From assembly GCA_029862205.1 (NCBI GenBank), contig JAOTXT010000011.1, positions 17,569 through 81,568 of the forward strand: DNA of 64,000 nucleotides, in the 5' to 3' direction. Made by a program: the position numbers and the translations under genes. Source of the stretch: Paracoccaceae bacterium (GTDB lineage: Bacteria > Pseudomonadota > Alphaproteobacteria > Rhodobacterales > Rhodobacteraceae). Of the stretch, positions 17,505-26,998 are shown piece by piece; within the stretch, counting starts at the first letter, position 1, and every line of letters begins with the position of its first letter. Below the pieces are notes generated by a model that was not told where the DNA came from, searched no databases, and saw only the letters and a program-made list of their open reading frames with translations.

Positions 17505-20500
17505 ATGGCGTCCTTGATCCGCAGGAAACGCACCAAGAAGACCGAGATCGAGTTCGCACTCGACCTCGGAGAGCGTGCTGTCGTGCTCTACGAGCGCGGG
17601 CCGTTCAGCGGATGGAAGAAGTTCGCCTCCGCCGAGTTGGACGATCCTGAATTCTCGGTCGTGATCGGTCTGTTGCGCAACGAGGCCGAGGCCTATTCCG
17701 GCTTGCGCGAGCCGGTACGGCTTTGGCTGCCGCCCAGCCAGGTGCTGAAACGGCGCGCCGAAATCACCGGCAAGACGCCGGCGGACCGCCTGCTGTCGGC
17801 CTTCGACTATCTCAGATTGCAGACGTCGTACAGACCCGAGGATGTGGCGATCGCGGTCGCCCCTGAACCTCGGGACGGCAAGACGACGGTGCTGATCACA
17901 TTCGCCGAGACCTGGCGCGAGGCTCGATCCTACGCCAAGCGCTGGGGCTTCGTTCCGGGCGATGTGTCGACACGGAGCTTCGCGGCCGACTTTGGCACCG
18001 AGGGTCCGACCTTCCTGCCCGAGGGTTATCAGGAAGAGAAGCCAGTCCCCCTCTCGCGCGGGCGCCTGCACCTCGCCGCGGCGGCGGTGGCCGTGGCGGT
18101 CACTGGGGCATCTGCCTGGACGCTGCACCCGCAATTGACTGACTTGGTCGGCGGCCTGACCGGCAAGGATGGCGTTCTCACATGGGTTACGCAGGAGGTT
18201 GGCGACGAGCCCGCCTCAACCGATTCCGCCGAAATCGCGCCGAGCACGCCTGCATCTCAAGACGAGGCGGATCGGACGACTTTCTCGGTCACCGCGAACG
18301 ACGTGACGGACGAACCGGGCGATCCCAAACCGGCGGACGCCGCGGCGCCGTCGCAGCAACCGGCTGAAGATACCGCTAAGGTTCAAGCACAAGATCCAAC
18401 CCTGTCGCTCTCAGCCACGGATGGTGGCGAGCCCCAACAGGCGTCTCCATTTGATTTGGCGGCGCCGGCGCATGTGCCGACGGTCCCGACGCTGGACCCG
18501 AATACTGCCTCCACTTCGGCACCCGAGATTGGCCGCGGGCCTGCCAAGCTTGCGGCGCTGGCCGCGCCGGCGGACCTCGGAAGCCTGAGCAATCCCGGAT
18601 CCCTGCCGGCCAGGCCGCCCAGCCCGGTCGCGCCAAACAGGGCACCGGCGCGCGGCAGTTCCTGGACCGATCTTCCGGGTCTGAAAAGCCCGGACGAAGC
18701 CCTGCCACAGCTTGCCTCGCTGGACCTGGCCAAGAGCGGTTCGGGCGAGATCCTGCACAGCACCGATCTCGATCTGCTCGGCTCGGCGGGCGCCATCGGC
18801 AAACCACCGCTGGCGGTGCCACTTTCCCTGCCAAGGGATGTCAAAACCGCGGCTCCGCCCGCTATGGCCGCGGCGAGCGACGATCTCGCGCCGCGGATCG
18901 CGCCCGAGGTCCGGACCAAACTCGATGATGTGCTGACAGTGACCGAGCCGCCTCTGCAATTGGCCTCGGTTGCGCCACTGGCCGGCGAGCCGGTCAACCA
19001 CCCGGACATCACCCCATCCGCCGCATCCGCCGCGCCCCTGCCGATGCCGAAGCCCACGGCCGACTTGGTCGAGCCGTCGCTGGCCCCTGCCCCGGCAACG
19101 CCAGTGGCCCGCCTTCCCCCAGCGGATGCCGATCTGATCCTGGCGCAAGCGCCCGATACGGTTCCCGTCCTGCCGGCGCCGAAACCGCCGATCCCGCCTG
19201 GTCCCGAGGCGCCCCTGTCGCAGTTGCCGGAACAGCAGCCCGATCCGAACGACATGACGCCGACCGCGCTCGCGGTTCAGGAAGCGCCGCCTCCCCCGCT
19301 CAAACCACGATCGGAGGAGCCCGCGGCAACCGAGAACGTGCCGCCCGAAGACGCACTGACCGACACTGCGGCAAGCGCTACGGAGACGACGGGCGAGGCG
19401 GCCGAAGGTGCGGCGACAAGCGACGCGGACGCGTTGGCGGGCGTTACGTCGGACGGTGACGAGTTGGCCGGTGAGGAATCACTCGAACCGACGGATCTGG
19501 CCGTCGAGGCCGCGCCATTGCCGCCGCTGAAGCCCTGGAATGCCAAGTCCAACGAACCGGTGATCGCGGCGGCGCCCCAAGCGATCGCGGATCTCCCCGC
19601 GCCGAGCGGCCCCAGCCCAGCCCTGACGGTGATCGCGGACGCGGTGCCGTCGGCCAGTGCGCCGGGAGAGCCCGATGCTCCGGCGGCCGGGACCGCTGGT
19701 GCACTGGCGCTAGCCGACCTGCCCGAGATCGATCATCCTACCGCGGATATGGAGCCGACGGCGCTGGCCATCGAGACCGGCCCGCTGCCACCTAGAAAAC
19801 CAGTCACCGGAACGACGGGCACATCTGCCGCGGCTCGGGCCGAAACTCCTGAGACCGCCGCGGGCGAAGGTCTAGCGGAAGTTCAGGCCACAACACCTGC
19901 CGATGCGCCAACCGACGCGACCGTCACCACGCCGGAGGCCGGTGCGACCGGCGAGACTGCAATCGACACTGCCGAGGCACCGGATGCCGAGACCGCGGAC
20001 GATTTCCCGGTGACCGTGATTCCGGACCTGGCGACGGCGATGGCGGAATTGCGCGTGCCCGCGCCCAGGCCCGATGGCGTTTTCCGGTCCGCCGACGGAT
20101 CCCTCCGGTCGCTGTCACAGATTCCGCCGCGGCCGCGCCCGGCCCGGCTTGACCGCCAAAGCGAAAATGCCGATCCCGAACCGGCGCCCGCCGTAGCGAC
20201 CGCAGCGCCAGAGGCTGACGCCGTGGGACAAACGCCGGGCGCCCGCACGGCGGAGGCGCGCTCGTCCGTACCCGTCACGGTGACCGGCACCGACCCGCTC
20301 CGGGGCCTGGTGCCCGACCAGGCCGCCCCGCAAGCCGAAGAAGACCCGGACGCGCCGACGCAGTACGCCTCGCTCAGCGCGCCATTGCCGAAGACCCGGC
20401 CAGCGCAACGCGCCCTGCCGAAGACATTGCCGTCGATCGCTCTGCCGAAGATTTCGCCGCAATCGGTTCAGGAAGCGGCGACCGATCAGGGCCTGCCGCT

Positions 20501-20696
20501 CGACAAAGTGACCCTCATTGGAATCTTGGATCTTGAGAGCGGTCGCCGCGCGCTCCTGCGCCTGCCGAATGGCCGCTACCGTTCGGTGGTGCTCGGCGAT
20601 GTGCTGGATGGCTGGCGGGTCAGCCTGATCGGGCGCGACGCCATGCGCGTGACCCGCAGCGGCGAAGACCGCACGTTGCTGCTGGTCAGCCGCTAG
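17505..20696 (+). CDS. Large membrane-anchored protein with PilP/GspC-like C-terminus, function unknown
   Basis: 1063 aa. Residues 1-180 form a compact cytoplasmic domain (FALDLGERAVVLYERG ... VRLWLPPSQVL) that resembles the actin-like/GspL-type cytoplasmic domain by general pattern. Residues about 187-206 are the only membrane helix (LHLAAAAVAVAVTGASAW). Then come about 750 residues of Pro/Ala/Glu/Thr-rich, probably periplasmic, low-complexity sequence holding three copies of a motif PTxLAVExxPLPPxKP (residues 585-602, 661-677, 750-767). Residues about 985-1063 look like a PilP/GspC HR domain (KVTLIGILDLESGRRALLRLP, SVVLGDVLDGWRVSLIGRDA). No pilus or type II secretion genes are adjacent. The domain readings are inferred from pattern. 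Confidence 0.8.
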   Translation: MASLIRRKRTKKTEIEFALDLGERAVVLYERGPFSGWKKFASAELDDPEFSVVIGLLRNEAEAYSGLREPVRLWLPPSQVLKRRAEITGKTPADRLLSAFDYLRLQTSYRPEDVAIAVAPEPRDGKTTVLITFAETWREARSYAKRWGFVPGDVSTRSFAADFGTEGPTFLPEGYQEEKPVPLSRGRLHLAAAAVAVAVTGASAWTLHPQLTDLVGGLTGKDGVLTWVTQEVGDEPASTDSAEIAPSTPASQDEADRTTFSVTANDVTDEPGDPKPADAAAPSQQPAEDTAKVQAQDPTLSLSATDGGEPQQASPFDLAAPAHVPTVPTLDPNTASTSAPEIGRGPAKLAALAAPADLGSLSNPGSLPARPPSPVAPNRAPARGSSWTDLPGLKSPDEALPQLASLDLAKSGSGEILHSTDLDLLGSAGAIGKPPLAVPLSLPRDVKTAAPPAMAAASDDLAPRIAPEVRTKLDDVLTVTEPPLQLASVAPLAGEPVNHPDITPSAASAAPLPMPKPTADLVEPSLAPAPATPVARLPPADADLILAQAPDTVPVLPAPKPPIPPGPEAPLSQLPEQQPDPNDMTPTALAVQEAPPPPLKPRSEEPAATENVPPEDALTDTAASATETTGEAAEGAATSDADALAGVTSDGDELAGEESLEPTDLAVEAAPLPPLKPWNAKSNEPVIAAAPQAIADLPAPSGPSPALTVIADAVPSASAPGEPDAPAAGTAGALALADLPEIDHPTADMEPTALAIETGPLPPRKPVTGTTGTSAAARAETPETAAGEGLAEVQATTPADAPTDATVTTPEAGATGETAIDTAEAPDAETADDFPVTVIPDLATAMAELRVPAPRPDGVFRSADGSLRSLSQIPPRPRPARLDRQSENADPEPAPAVATAAPEADAVGQTPGARTAEARSSVPVTVTGTDPLRGLVPDQAAPQAEEDPDAPTQYASLSAPLPKTRPAQRALPKTLPSIALPKISPQSVQEAATDQGLPLDKVTLIGILDLESGRRALLRLPNGRYRSVVLGDVLDGWRVSLIGRDAMRVTRSGEDRTLLLVSR

Positions 20697-20707
20697 ACGA
20701 AAATCGT

Positions 20708-20726
20708 TTCAGACTGATTCAGTCTG
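20708..20726. terminator. Weak hairpin between convergent genes
   Basis: Inverted repeat CAGACT-gattc-AGTCTG overlapping the last codons of the minus-strand gene, with an A-rich stretch to its left. Possibly a weak bidirectional terminator; there is no clear T-run. Confidence 0.3.
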
Positions 20727-22370
20727 ATTCGGTTCTGCTCTAGAGGCCCGCCAGGCGGCCCAATCTTCCGGCGTATCCAGATCGACCGATGCCGCGTCTC
20801 CCGTCACCGGCACGTCGGTCAAATATTCCCGGTGATCCTCGACCACGCCCCTTGCACCATGGTCTCCTTCGAGGCCGGAGAGCAGCTCGAAGAAGCGCCG
20901 GGCAAAGAGGACAGGATGGCCTGGCTTGCCGGCTGCGGTTACCGCACGGACAATCGCCCTGCCTTCCTCCTGGTCGAACGCAGCGATCAGGCGGTCAAAG
21001 TCTGCTGGGCCGAGGTCCGGCATGTCCGCCAGCACGACCATCACCGCATCCGTCTCGGGCCCAAGCGCAGCCATGCCAGCCGCGATCGATCTGCCCATCC
21101 CCTCCTCGGCACGGGGGTTCAGGACAATCCGTGCGCCCGAACCTTCCAGCGCGGCGCCGCGGTCCGCCGCATCCGGTGGCAGGACGACGGCCACATCCTC
21201 CACTGCGCTGGCCAAGACGGCCTCGACCACATGGCGCAGCAACGGGCGGCCCGCGACCGGCTCCATCAGCTTGTCGCGCCCACCCATGCGCCGCGATTGG
21301 CCCGCGGCCAGCACCAGGGCCGAGACCTTCGGACGCTTCGGCACCAATGGCCCACCCGAGCGCGGCTGGGGCCTGGACGGGATCTCCTTCAACAATCCGC
21401 CCACCGCCATGGCGGCGATCTGGTCCGACGTCACCTCGATCGCGCAGGCGATGCGTTCAAGTACCCAATCGGCACCGTTGAGCTTGGGCGAGCGGGCGCA
21501 GCCCGGCAAGCCGATCACCGGACGCCCAGCCAGATCGCCCAGGAACAGCAGGTTCCCCGGGTCAACCGGCATCCCGAAACGCTCCAAGGTCCCGCCCGCC
21601 GCGATCAGTGCTGCCGGACCGACATCCTCGCGGTCCGAGGTGGCCGACGCGGTCAGGATCAGTACCATCTCGCCTTCCGTAAGAACCACCGCTTCGGCCA
21701 AGGCACGGGTTTCGTGAGCCACCTCGTGCCGCGCGGCCAAATCGATCCCCAATGCGGTCAGGCGCCGGACCACCGCGTCGGCGCCTTTGTTCACCAGCTT
21801 ATCCGGCATGCCAGGCGTGCGGGTCAGGATCAGGCTGGCGGAGGGACGCACCACCGGGCGGACATCGATCGCGGTCGTGCCCGTTAGCGCCATCTCGACG
21901 GCGGCGACCGCACGCTCGTTGACCGCGTAGGGGATGATCTTCACGGTCGCCAAGAGCTGGCGCGGGCTGACACGGGAGAAATCCGGCAGGGTCGCGACCG
22001 TGATCGCCTCGTCGATCTCGTTGGCATGGGCGATGGTCGCGGCGTCGAGCACCACGACGCCTAGCCGCGTCGCGTGCAGATTGACCCGGCCCGTGAACGG
22101 CGCGGTCACGCTAAGCCCCTGCGCCTCGGCCCCCTGAGTCCCGACCCGGGGCGCAAGCGCGGCGGCAATGCGCGCGGCGGCTTCGTCCTCGCCAAGATCG
22201 CCTGGCTCGAGCTGGGCGACGGTGACCTCGGTGACGTCCTCGTCGGTGAGTGCGGCAATGTCATTGGCCGTCAGCACCTTGCCCTTCTTCAGCACCCGGC
22301 CTGTCAGCCGCACCGAATGGGCCAAAAGCGATCCTTCGGCATGCGCGACGGGAACGGGTCCAAACTTCAT
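20709..22370 (-). CDS. mocA: Molybdopterin-binding / molybdenum cofactor cytidylyltransferase (MocA-type) fusion
   Basis: 553 aa, two domains. Residues about 1-335 resemble a MoeA/CinA-like molybdopterin-binding domain (GTTAIDVRPVVRPSASLILTRTPG, ILTASATSDREDVGPAALI). Residues about 350-553 are a MobA/MocA nucleotidyltransferase, starting with VLAAGQSRRMGGRDKL and containing DAVMVVLADMPDLGP and GKPGHPVLFARRFF. MocA-type enzymes add CMP to molybdopterin for xanthine-dehydrogenase-family enzymes such as CO dehydrogenase. It is the last gene of the coxD-coxE-xdhC run (10-base gap), which supports that role. Confidence 0.88.
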   Translation of the reverse strand: MKFGPVPVAHAEGSLLAHSVRLTGRVLKKGKVLTANDIAALTDEDVTEVTVAQLEPGDLGEDEAAARIAAALAPRVGTQGAEAQGLSVTAPFTGRVNLHATRLGVVVLDAATIAHANEIDEAITVATLPDFSRVSPRQLLATVKIIPYAVNERAVAAVEMALTGTTAIDVRPVVRPSASLILTRTPGMPDKLVNKGADAVVRRLTALGIDLAARHEVAHETRALAEAVVLTEGEMVLILTASATSDREDVGPAALIAAGGTLERFGMPVDPGNLLFLGDLAGRPVIGLPGCARSPKLNGADWVLERIACAIEVTSDQIAAMAVGGLLKEIPSRPQPRSGGPLVPKRPKVSALVLAAGQSRRMGGRDKLMEPVAGRPLLRHVVEAVLASAVEDVAVVLPPDAADRGAALEGSGARIVLNPRAEEGMGRSIAAGMAALGPETDAVMVVLADMPDLGPADFDRLIAAFDQEEGRAIVRAVTAAGKPGHPVLFARRFFELLSGLEGDHGARGVVEDHREYLTDVPVTGDAASVDLDTPEDWAAWRASRAEPNQTESV

Positions 22371-22380
22371 TGCGCCACCG

Positions 22381-23400
22381 TCATGAGGCCGGCTGGGGGG
22401 CGGGCGCAGGCCGGGTCTCGGGCCGGCGCAGGCGCTCGGTCACCTGGGCCAGAATCGCCACGGCGATCTCGGCCGGGGTCCGGCTGCCAATGTCCAGGCC
22501 CACCGGCGCGTCGATGCGCGCGATCAGCGCATCGCTCAGGCCGGCCTCCTTCAGCCGCGCCACCCGCTTGCCATGGGTCCGGGTCGAGCCCAGCGCACCG
22601 ATATAGAAAACCGAGCTCGGCAGGGCCGCGATCAGGGCCGGATCGTCCAGCTTCGGATCGTGGGTCAGGGTCACGACGCCGGTGCGGGCATCCAGTCCAT
22701 GGGTGGCCAACGCCGCGTCGGGCCAGTCGTGGACGATGCGGGCGCCCGGAAAGCGGGCCTCGTTGGCGAAGGCTTCGCGCGGGTCGATCAAGGTCACGTC
22801 ATAGCCGGCCGCCGAGGCCATCACCAGCAAGGGCTGGGCCACATGCACCGCGCCGACGACCGCCAGTCGCAGCGGCGGATTGTGAACGGCCGTGAATTCC
22901 CGCGGGTTTGCCTCGTCAAAGCCAGACCGGTCGGCATCGAATCGCATCTTGGCCCGGTTGTAGCCGGCCAGATGCCGGGTCCAGCTTTCCGTATCCGTCA
23001 CGATTGCAACCGCTTCGCGGGCCGCGCGCGCCTTGGTCAGATCGTCCAACAGCTCGGGCGCGATCCCCTGGCCCACGCCCACCGGCTCGACCATCACCCG
23101 GATGCGCCCGCCGCAGGCGAGACCCACGGCAAAGGCCTCGTCGTCCGAGACCCCAAATTCCATGATCCGGCACCTGCCGTCGTCCAGCGCCTCGATCGCC
23201 TCAACGACGACCGCGCCTTCGACGCAGCCGCCCGAGACCGAACCGGCGATCTCGCCATCGCCCGAGACGGCAAGCTGCGCGCCCACCGGCCGGGGCGCCG
23301 AGCCCCAGGTCTCGACCACGGTCGCCAGCGCGGCGCGGCGCCCGGCCCGGTGCCAGCCGAGCGCGATTTCGGGGATCCGGTCGTGGTCTTCCAGGGTCAT
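22381..23400 (-). CDS. XdhC/CoxF family molybdenum hydroxylase maturation protein
   Basis: 339 aa. N-terminal XdhC_CoxI domain with ATVVETWGSAPRPVGAQLAV and the conserved GSVSGGCVEGAVV (about residues 53-65). C-terminal Rossmann domain LAVVGAVHVAQPLLVMA, where the usual GxGHV reads GAVHV. These chaperones bind the Mo-cofactor, help its sulfuration and deliver it to the apo-enzyme. The ATG overlaps the coxE stop (ATGA). Order coxD-coxE-this gene matches coxDEF of CO dehydrogenase clusters. Confidence 0.88.
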   Translation of the reverse strand: MTLEDHDRIPEIALGWHRAGRRAALATVVETWGSAPRPVGAQLAVSGDGEIAGSVSGGCVEGAVVVEAIEALDDGRCRIMEFGVSDDEAFAVGLACGGRIRVMVEPVGVGQGIAPELLDDLTKARAAREAVAIVTDTESWTRHLAGYNRAKMRFDADRSGFDEANPREFTAVHNPPLRLAVVGAVHVAQPLLVMASAAGYDVTLIDPREAFANEARFPGARIVHDWPDAALATHGLDARTGVVTLTHDPKLDDPALIAALPSSVFYIGALGSTRTHGKRVARLKEAGLSDALIARIDAPVGLDIGSRTPAEIAVAILAQVTERLRRPETRPAPAPQPAS

Positions 23401-24650
23401 GCCGCCTCTTTGCCGGCCGCCAAAAGGCGCGCTTTTTCGCCGCCGTCATCGGGGCGGCCCAGCGCCTCGGCCAAGGCCTCTAGCGAGTCTATATTGTGCA
23501 CCGGCCGGAAGCTGTCCACATGGGGCAGCAGCGCCTTGACCCCTTGGGCGCGTGCTTCGAACCCGTCCCAACGCAGAAGCGGGTTCAGCCAGATCACCTG
23601 ACGCGCCGACAGATGCAGCCGCTCCGCTTCGCGTGCCAGCCGTTTCGGATCGTCCCGGTCGAGCCCGTCGGTGATCATCAGGACCACCGCCCCCTGGCCC
23701 AGCACGCGGCGCGACCAATCCTTGTTGAAGGCTTCCAGACAGGCGCCAATCCGCGTCCCCCCTTCCCAATCCTGCGCCTCGGCGCCCGCCCGAGACAACG
23801 CCTCGTCGGCATCGCGGGCGCGCAGGTGCCGGGTCACGTTGGTCAGCCGCGTGCCGAAGGTGAAGGCATGGACCGCCGACCAGCCATGGCCCGGCTGGTT
23901 TGCCACTGCGTGCAGGAATTGCAGCAGCACCCGGCTATAGGCGGCCATCGAGCCAGAGATGTCGACCAGCGCCACGAGCGCCGGCCACCGCTGGCGCCGC
24001 CGCCGGCGCGCCAGCACCCGGATATCGCCGCCATTGCGCATCGCGGCGCGCATGGTGCGGCGCCAGTCCGCGATCTGGCCACGCAGATCCGCGATCTTGC
24101 GGCGCGATGGGATGGGCCGCGCGGGCAGGCGCAGCCCGGCGATGGCGCGCTTTGCTTCGGCTGCCTCGGCCGCGGTCATCTGTTCGAAGTCGCGCGAATT
24201 CAGCGTCTCCTGCGACGAGAACGTCAGCGCCGCATCGTAGACGACCTCCTCGCGCTCGGCTTCGGCGCGCGGCGGCGGCGGAATGTCTAGCCCGTGAGTC
24301 AGACCCGCAGCTGCGCGGTCCTCACCGGCCTGCTTCTCGCGCTCGGTGGGCGGGGTGCGAAGCTCCGGCAGGACCAGGCTCATCATCTTTTCCAGGATTT
24401 GCGGATCGCGCCAGAACATGTGGAAGCACTGGTCGAAGACCGCCCGCTGCTCGGGCCGGCTGACAAAACAGGCGGCCAGCGTGTGATAGAAATCCTGGCG
24501 CCGCTCGAACCCGCCGACGCCGACCGCGCGCACCGCCAAGACCACGCGGCCCGAGCCGACCGGCAGGCCCGCCGCCCTCAGCGCCCGCGCGAAATGCAGG
24601 ATGTTGGCGGCCAGACGCCCGTCGTCCGGGATCGCAATCTTCGGGCGCAT
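23397..24650 (-). CDS. coxE: CoxE-like VWA-domain protein
   Basis: 417 aa. The C-terminal von Willebrand A domain has the MIDAS motif DISGS (VALVDISGSMAAYSR, about residue 228) and ITDGLDRDD. The N-terminal ~180 residues form the CoxE-specific region (AANILHFARALRAAGLPVG). Such proteins act with a MoxR-type AAA+ partner in assembling the [CuSMoO2] site of CO dehydrogenase (known for Oligotropha CoxE/CoxD). Start overlaps the coxD stop (TAATG). Confidence 0.9.
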   Translation of the reverse strand: MRPKIAIPDDGRLAANILHFARALRAAGLPVGSGRVVLAVRAVGVGGFERRQDFYHTLAACFVSRPEQRAVFDQCFHMFWRDPQILEKMMSLVLPELRTPPTEREKQAGEDRAAAGLTHGLDIPPPPRAEAEREEVVYDAALTFSSQETLNSRDFEQMTAAEAAEAKRAIAGLRLPARPIPSRRKIADLRGQIADWRRTMRAAMRNGGDIRVLARRRRRQRWPALVALVDISGSMAAYSRVLLQFLHAVANQPGHGWSAVHAFTFGTRLTNVTRHLRARDADEALSRAGAEAQDWEGGTRIGACLEAFNKDWSRRVLGQGAVVLMITDGLDRDDPKRLAREAERLHLSARQVIWLNPLLRWDGFEARAQGVKALLPHVDSFRPVHNIDSLEALAEALGRPDDGGEKARLLAAGKEAA

Positions 24651-25588
24651 TAGGCCGCCCCGGCCGCAGTCCCGGCCGCGGCCCCGGTCATCGCCTGTTT
24701 GACCTCGTCCAGCACCTTATTGGCCTGAGAATCCCGGAACCGGGCGATGTCGTCCTGGTATTTCAGCAACGCGCCGAGGGTGCTGGATACCAGGTCCTGA
24801 TCCAGCTCCAGAGCGTCCAGCGCCACCAGGCATTTGGCCCAATCGATGGTCTCGGCGACGCCCGGTCGCTTGAACAGATCCTCGGTTCTGAGCCGCTGCA
24901 CGAATCCGACGACCTCCTCCGAGAGCTTGCGGCTGACCTCCGGCGCGCGGGCGGCCAGGATCGCCAGCTCTCGCTCCGCATCCGGGTAATCGACCCAATG
25001 GTAGAGGCAGCGCCGCTTCAGTGCATCGTGGATCTCGCGGGTGCGGTTCGAGGTGATGATGACGATGGGAGGTTCTTCCGCCTTGATCGTGCCGAGTTCG
25101 GGCACGGTTACCTGGAAATCGCTGAGGGCTTCCAGCAGGAACGCCTCGAAGGGCTCGTCGGTGCGGTCGAGCTCGTCGATCAACAGAACCGGCGGCCCGC
25201 CCGGTTGCGGCTCCATTGCCTCCAAAAGCGGACGCCGGGTCAGGAACCGCTCGGAGAAGAGCTCGTCGGCCAAGTAGTCCCGGTCCGCCGTCCCGCCTGC
25301 CTCGGCGAGCCTGATTTCGATCATCTGGGCGGGGTAGTTCCAGTCGTAGACGGCCTGGGCCGCGTCCAGCCCCTCGTAGCATTGCAATCGGATCAAGCGG
25401 CGCCCCAATGCCTCGGCCAAAGCCTTGGCGACCTCGGTCTTGCCGACCCCGGCCTCGCCTTCCAGGAACAGAGGCCGCCCGAGCTTGAGACTGAGATAGG
25501 CGACGGTGGCCAGCGCCCGGCCGCAGACATATCCGGTGCCTTCGAACAACGCCTGGGTTTCATCAATCGAGGTCGGCAGATTCGGCAT
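24650..25588 (-). CDS. coxD: CoxD-like MoxR family AAA+ ATPase
   Basis: 312 aa. Walker A GEAGVGKTEVAKAL (about residues 43-56), Walker B VLLIDELDRTDEPFEAFL, sensor 1 IITSNRTREI, and the MoxR insert. It is a chaperone-like ATPase paired with the VWA protein CoxE encoded immediately downstream. It lies 21 bases after mgtE on the same strand, so the maturation genes may be read from the mgtE promoter or from one inside the mgtE 3' end. The structural genes coxMSL are not in the window. Confidence 0.9.
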   Translation of the reverse strand: MPNLPTSIDETQALFEGTGYVCGRALATVAYLSLKLGRPLFLEGEAGVGKTEVAKALAEALGRRLIRLQCYEGLDAAQAVYDWNYPAQMIEIRLAEAGGTADRDYLADELFSERFLTRRPLLEAMEPQPGGPPVLLIDELDRTDEPFEAFLLEALSDFQVTVPELGTIKAEEPPIVIITSNRTREIHDALKRRCLYHWVDYPDAERELAILAARAPEVSRKLSEEVVGFVQRLRTEDLFKRPGVAETIDWAKCLVALDALELDQDLVSSTLGALLKYQDDIARFRDSQANKVLDEVKQAMTGAAAGTAAGAA

Positions 25589-25609
25589 CAGGTTCCTCCG
25601 CGCACGCGG

Positions 25610-26998
25610 TTACAACAATACTGCCGCCGCCAGCCCCAGGAAGGCGAGAAATCCCACCACATCCGTGACCGTAGTCACGAACGCGCCCGAAGCAAGGGCG
25701 GGGTCGGCGCCAAGTTTGTCGAGGCCGATGGGGATCAGGATGCCGGCCATCCCCGCCACCAGCAGATTCACCACCATCGCGACCGCAATCACCGCGCCCA
25801 AAACGGGGTCCGCGAACCAAATCCAGGCGACGATCCCCATCACCACGGCGAAGGCGATTCCATTGGCCAGGCCCACCAGCGTCTCGCGCGCCACCACGCG
25901 CATGGCGTTGGTCGATGTCAGGTCACGGGTCGCCAGGGCGCGGACCGCGACTGTCAGCGTCTGGGTGCCCGCATTGCCGCCCATCGAGGCAACGATCGGC
26001 ATCAGGACGGCCAGGGCCACCAATTCGCTGATCGCATCCTCGTAGAGCGCGATCACCAGCGAGGCCAGGATTGCGGTTACCAGGTTCACCGCCAGCCAGG
26101 GGAAGCGCCGCTTGGAGATCTCCCAGACCCGGTCCGAAATCTCCTCGTCGCCGACACCGCCGAGGCGCTTGATGTCTTCCTCGGCAGCGTCCTCCAGCAC
26201 CTCCATGGCGTCGTCAATGGTGATGACGCCGACAGCGCGGCCTGAGTCATCCACCACCGGGGCCGAGACGATGTGGTACTGGTTGAAGGCGTAGGCGACG
26301 TCCTCCTCGGGTTCCTCGACATGGAGGGTGCGGAAATCGTCCGCCATCAGCGATTCCAGGGTAACCGGGCGGCGCGCGCCCAGAAGCGTGCCCAAGGCCA
26401 CCTTGCCAACCGGCTTGGCCGCGGGATCGACGATGATCACGTCGTAGAACTCTTCCGGCAGATCGTCCGAGGCGCGCAGGAAGTCGATCATCTGGCCCAC
26501 GGTCCAGAAGGGCGGCGCCTTGACGAAGTCGCTCTGCATCAGGCGCCCAGCGGTGCCCTCCGGGTAACTGAGCGACTTGGCGACCGCCGCCCTGTCGGCG
26601 GGCTCGAGCGCGGCCAGAACCTCGCGCTGGGTCGATTCCTCCAGATCCTCGAGCAGGTAGACGGCGTCGTCGGTCTCCAAATCCCTGACCGCCTCGGCCA
26701 GCATCTCGGGCGCGAGATAGGAGACGATCTCGTCGCGCACGCCCTCCTCGACCTCGACCAGGAATTCCTGGTCCACATCGGCCCAGACCAGTTCGATGAA
26801 ACGGCGCCGGTGCTCGGGGTCGATCTGTTCGGTCAGATCCGCGAGGTCGGCGACGTGCAGGTCGCCGATCTGCGACAGCACGCCCACCCGGTCGCCCGCA
26901 TCGACCGATTCCATGATCGCGGCGACAAGATCGGGGTCGAGCGCGTATTCGTCGTCGCGCTCGTCCTCCTGCCGATCGATCGGCAACGGCTCGGTCAT
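25610..26998 (-). CDS. mgtE: Magnesium transporter MgtE
   Basis: 462 aa. N-terminal superhelical domain (DLADLTEQIDPEHRRRFIEL), then two CBS domains (about residues 140-260; DDFRTLHVEEPEEDVAYAFN, VIIVDPAAKPVGKV), then five membrane helices with the conserved MPIVASMGGNAGTQTLTV pore motif. Mg2+ binding to the CBS region gates the channel. Two starts are possible: 27010 or 26998; the second has GGAGG at good spacing and is used here. The gene is divergent from the deaminase. No M-box riboswitch was recognised upstream. Confidence 0.93.
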   Translation of the reverse strand: MTEPLPIDRQEDERDDEYALDPDLVAAIMESVDAGDRVGVLSQIGDLHVADLADLTEQIDPEHRRRFIELVWADVDQEFLVEVEEGVRDEIVSYLAPEMLAEAVRDLETDDAVYLLEDLEESTQREVLAALEPADRAAVAKSLSYPEGTAGRLMQSDFVKAPPFWTVGQMIDFLRASDDLPEEFYDVIIVDPAAKPVGKVALGTLLGARRPVTLESLMADDFRTLHVEEPEEDVAYAFNQYHIVSAPVVDDSGRAVGVITIDDAMEVLEDAAEEDIKRLGGVGDEEISDRVWEISKRRFPWLAVNLVTAILASLVIALYEDAISELVALAVLMPIVASMGGNAGTQTLTVAVRALATRDLTSTNAMRVVARETLVGLANGIAFAVVMGIVAWIWFADPVLGAVIAVAMVVNLLVAGMAGILIPIGLDKLGADPALASGAFVTTVTDVVGFLAFLGLAAAVLL

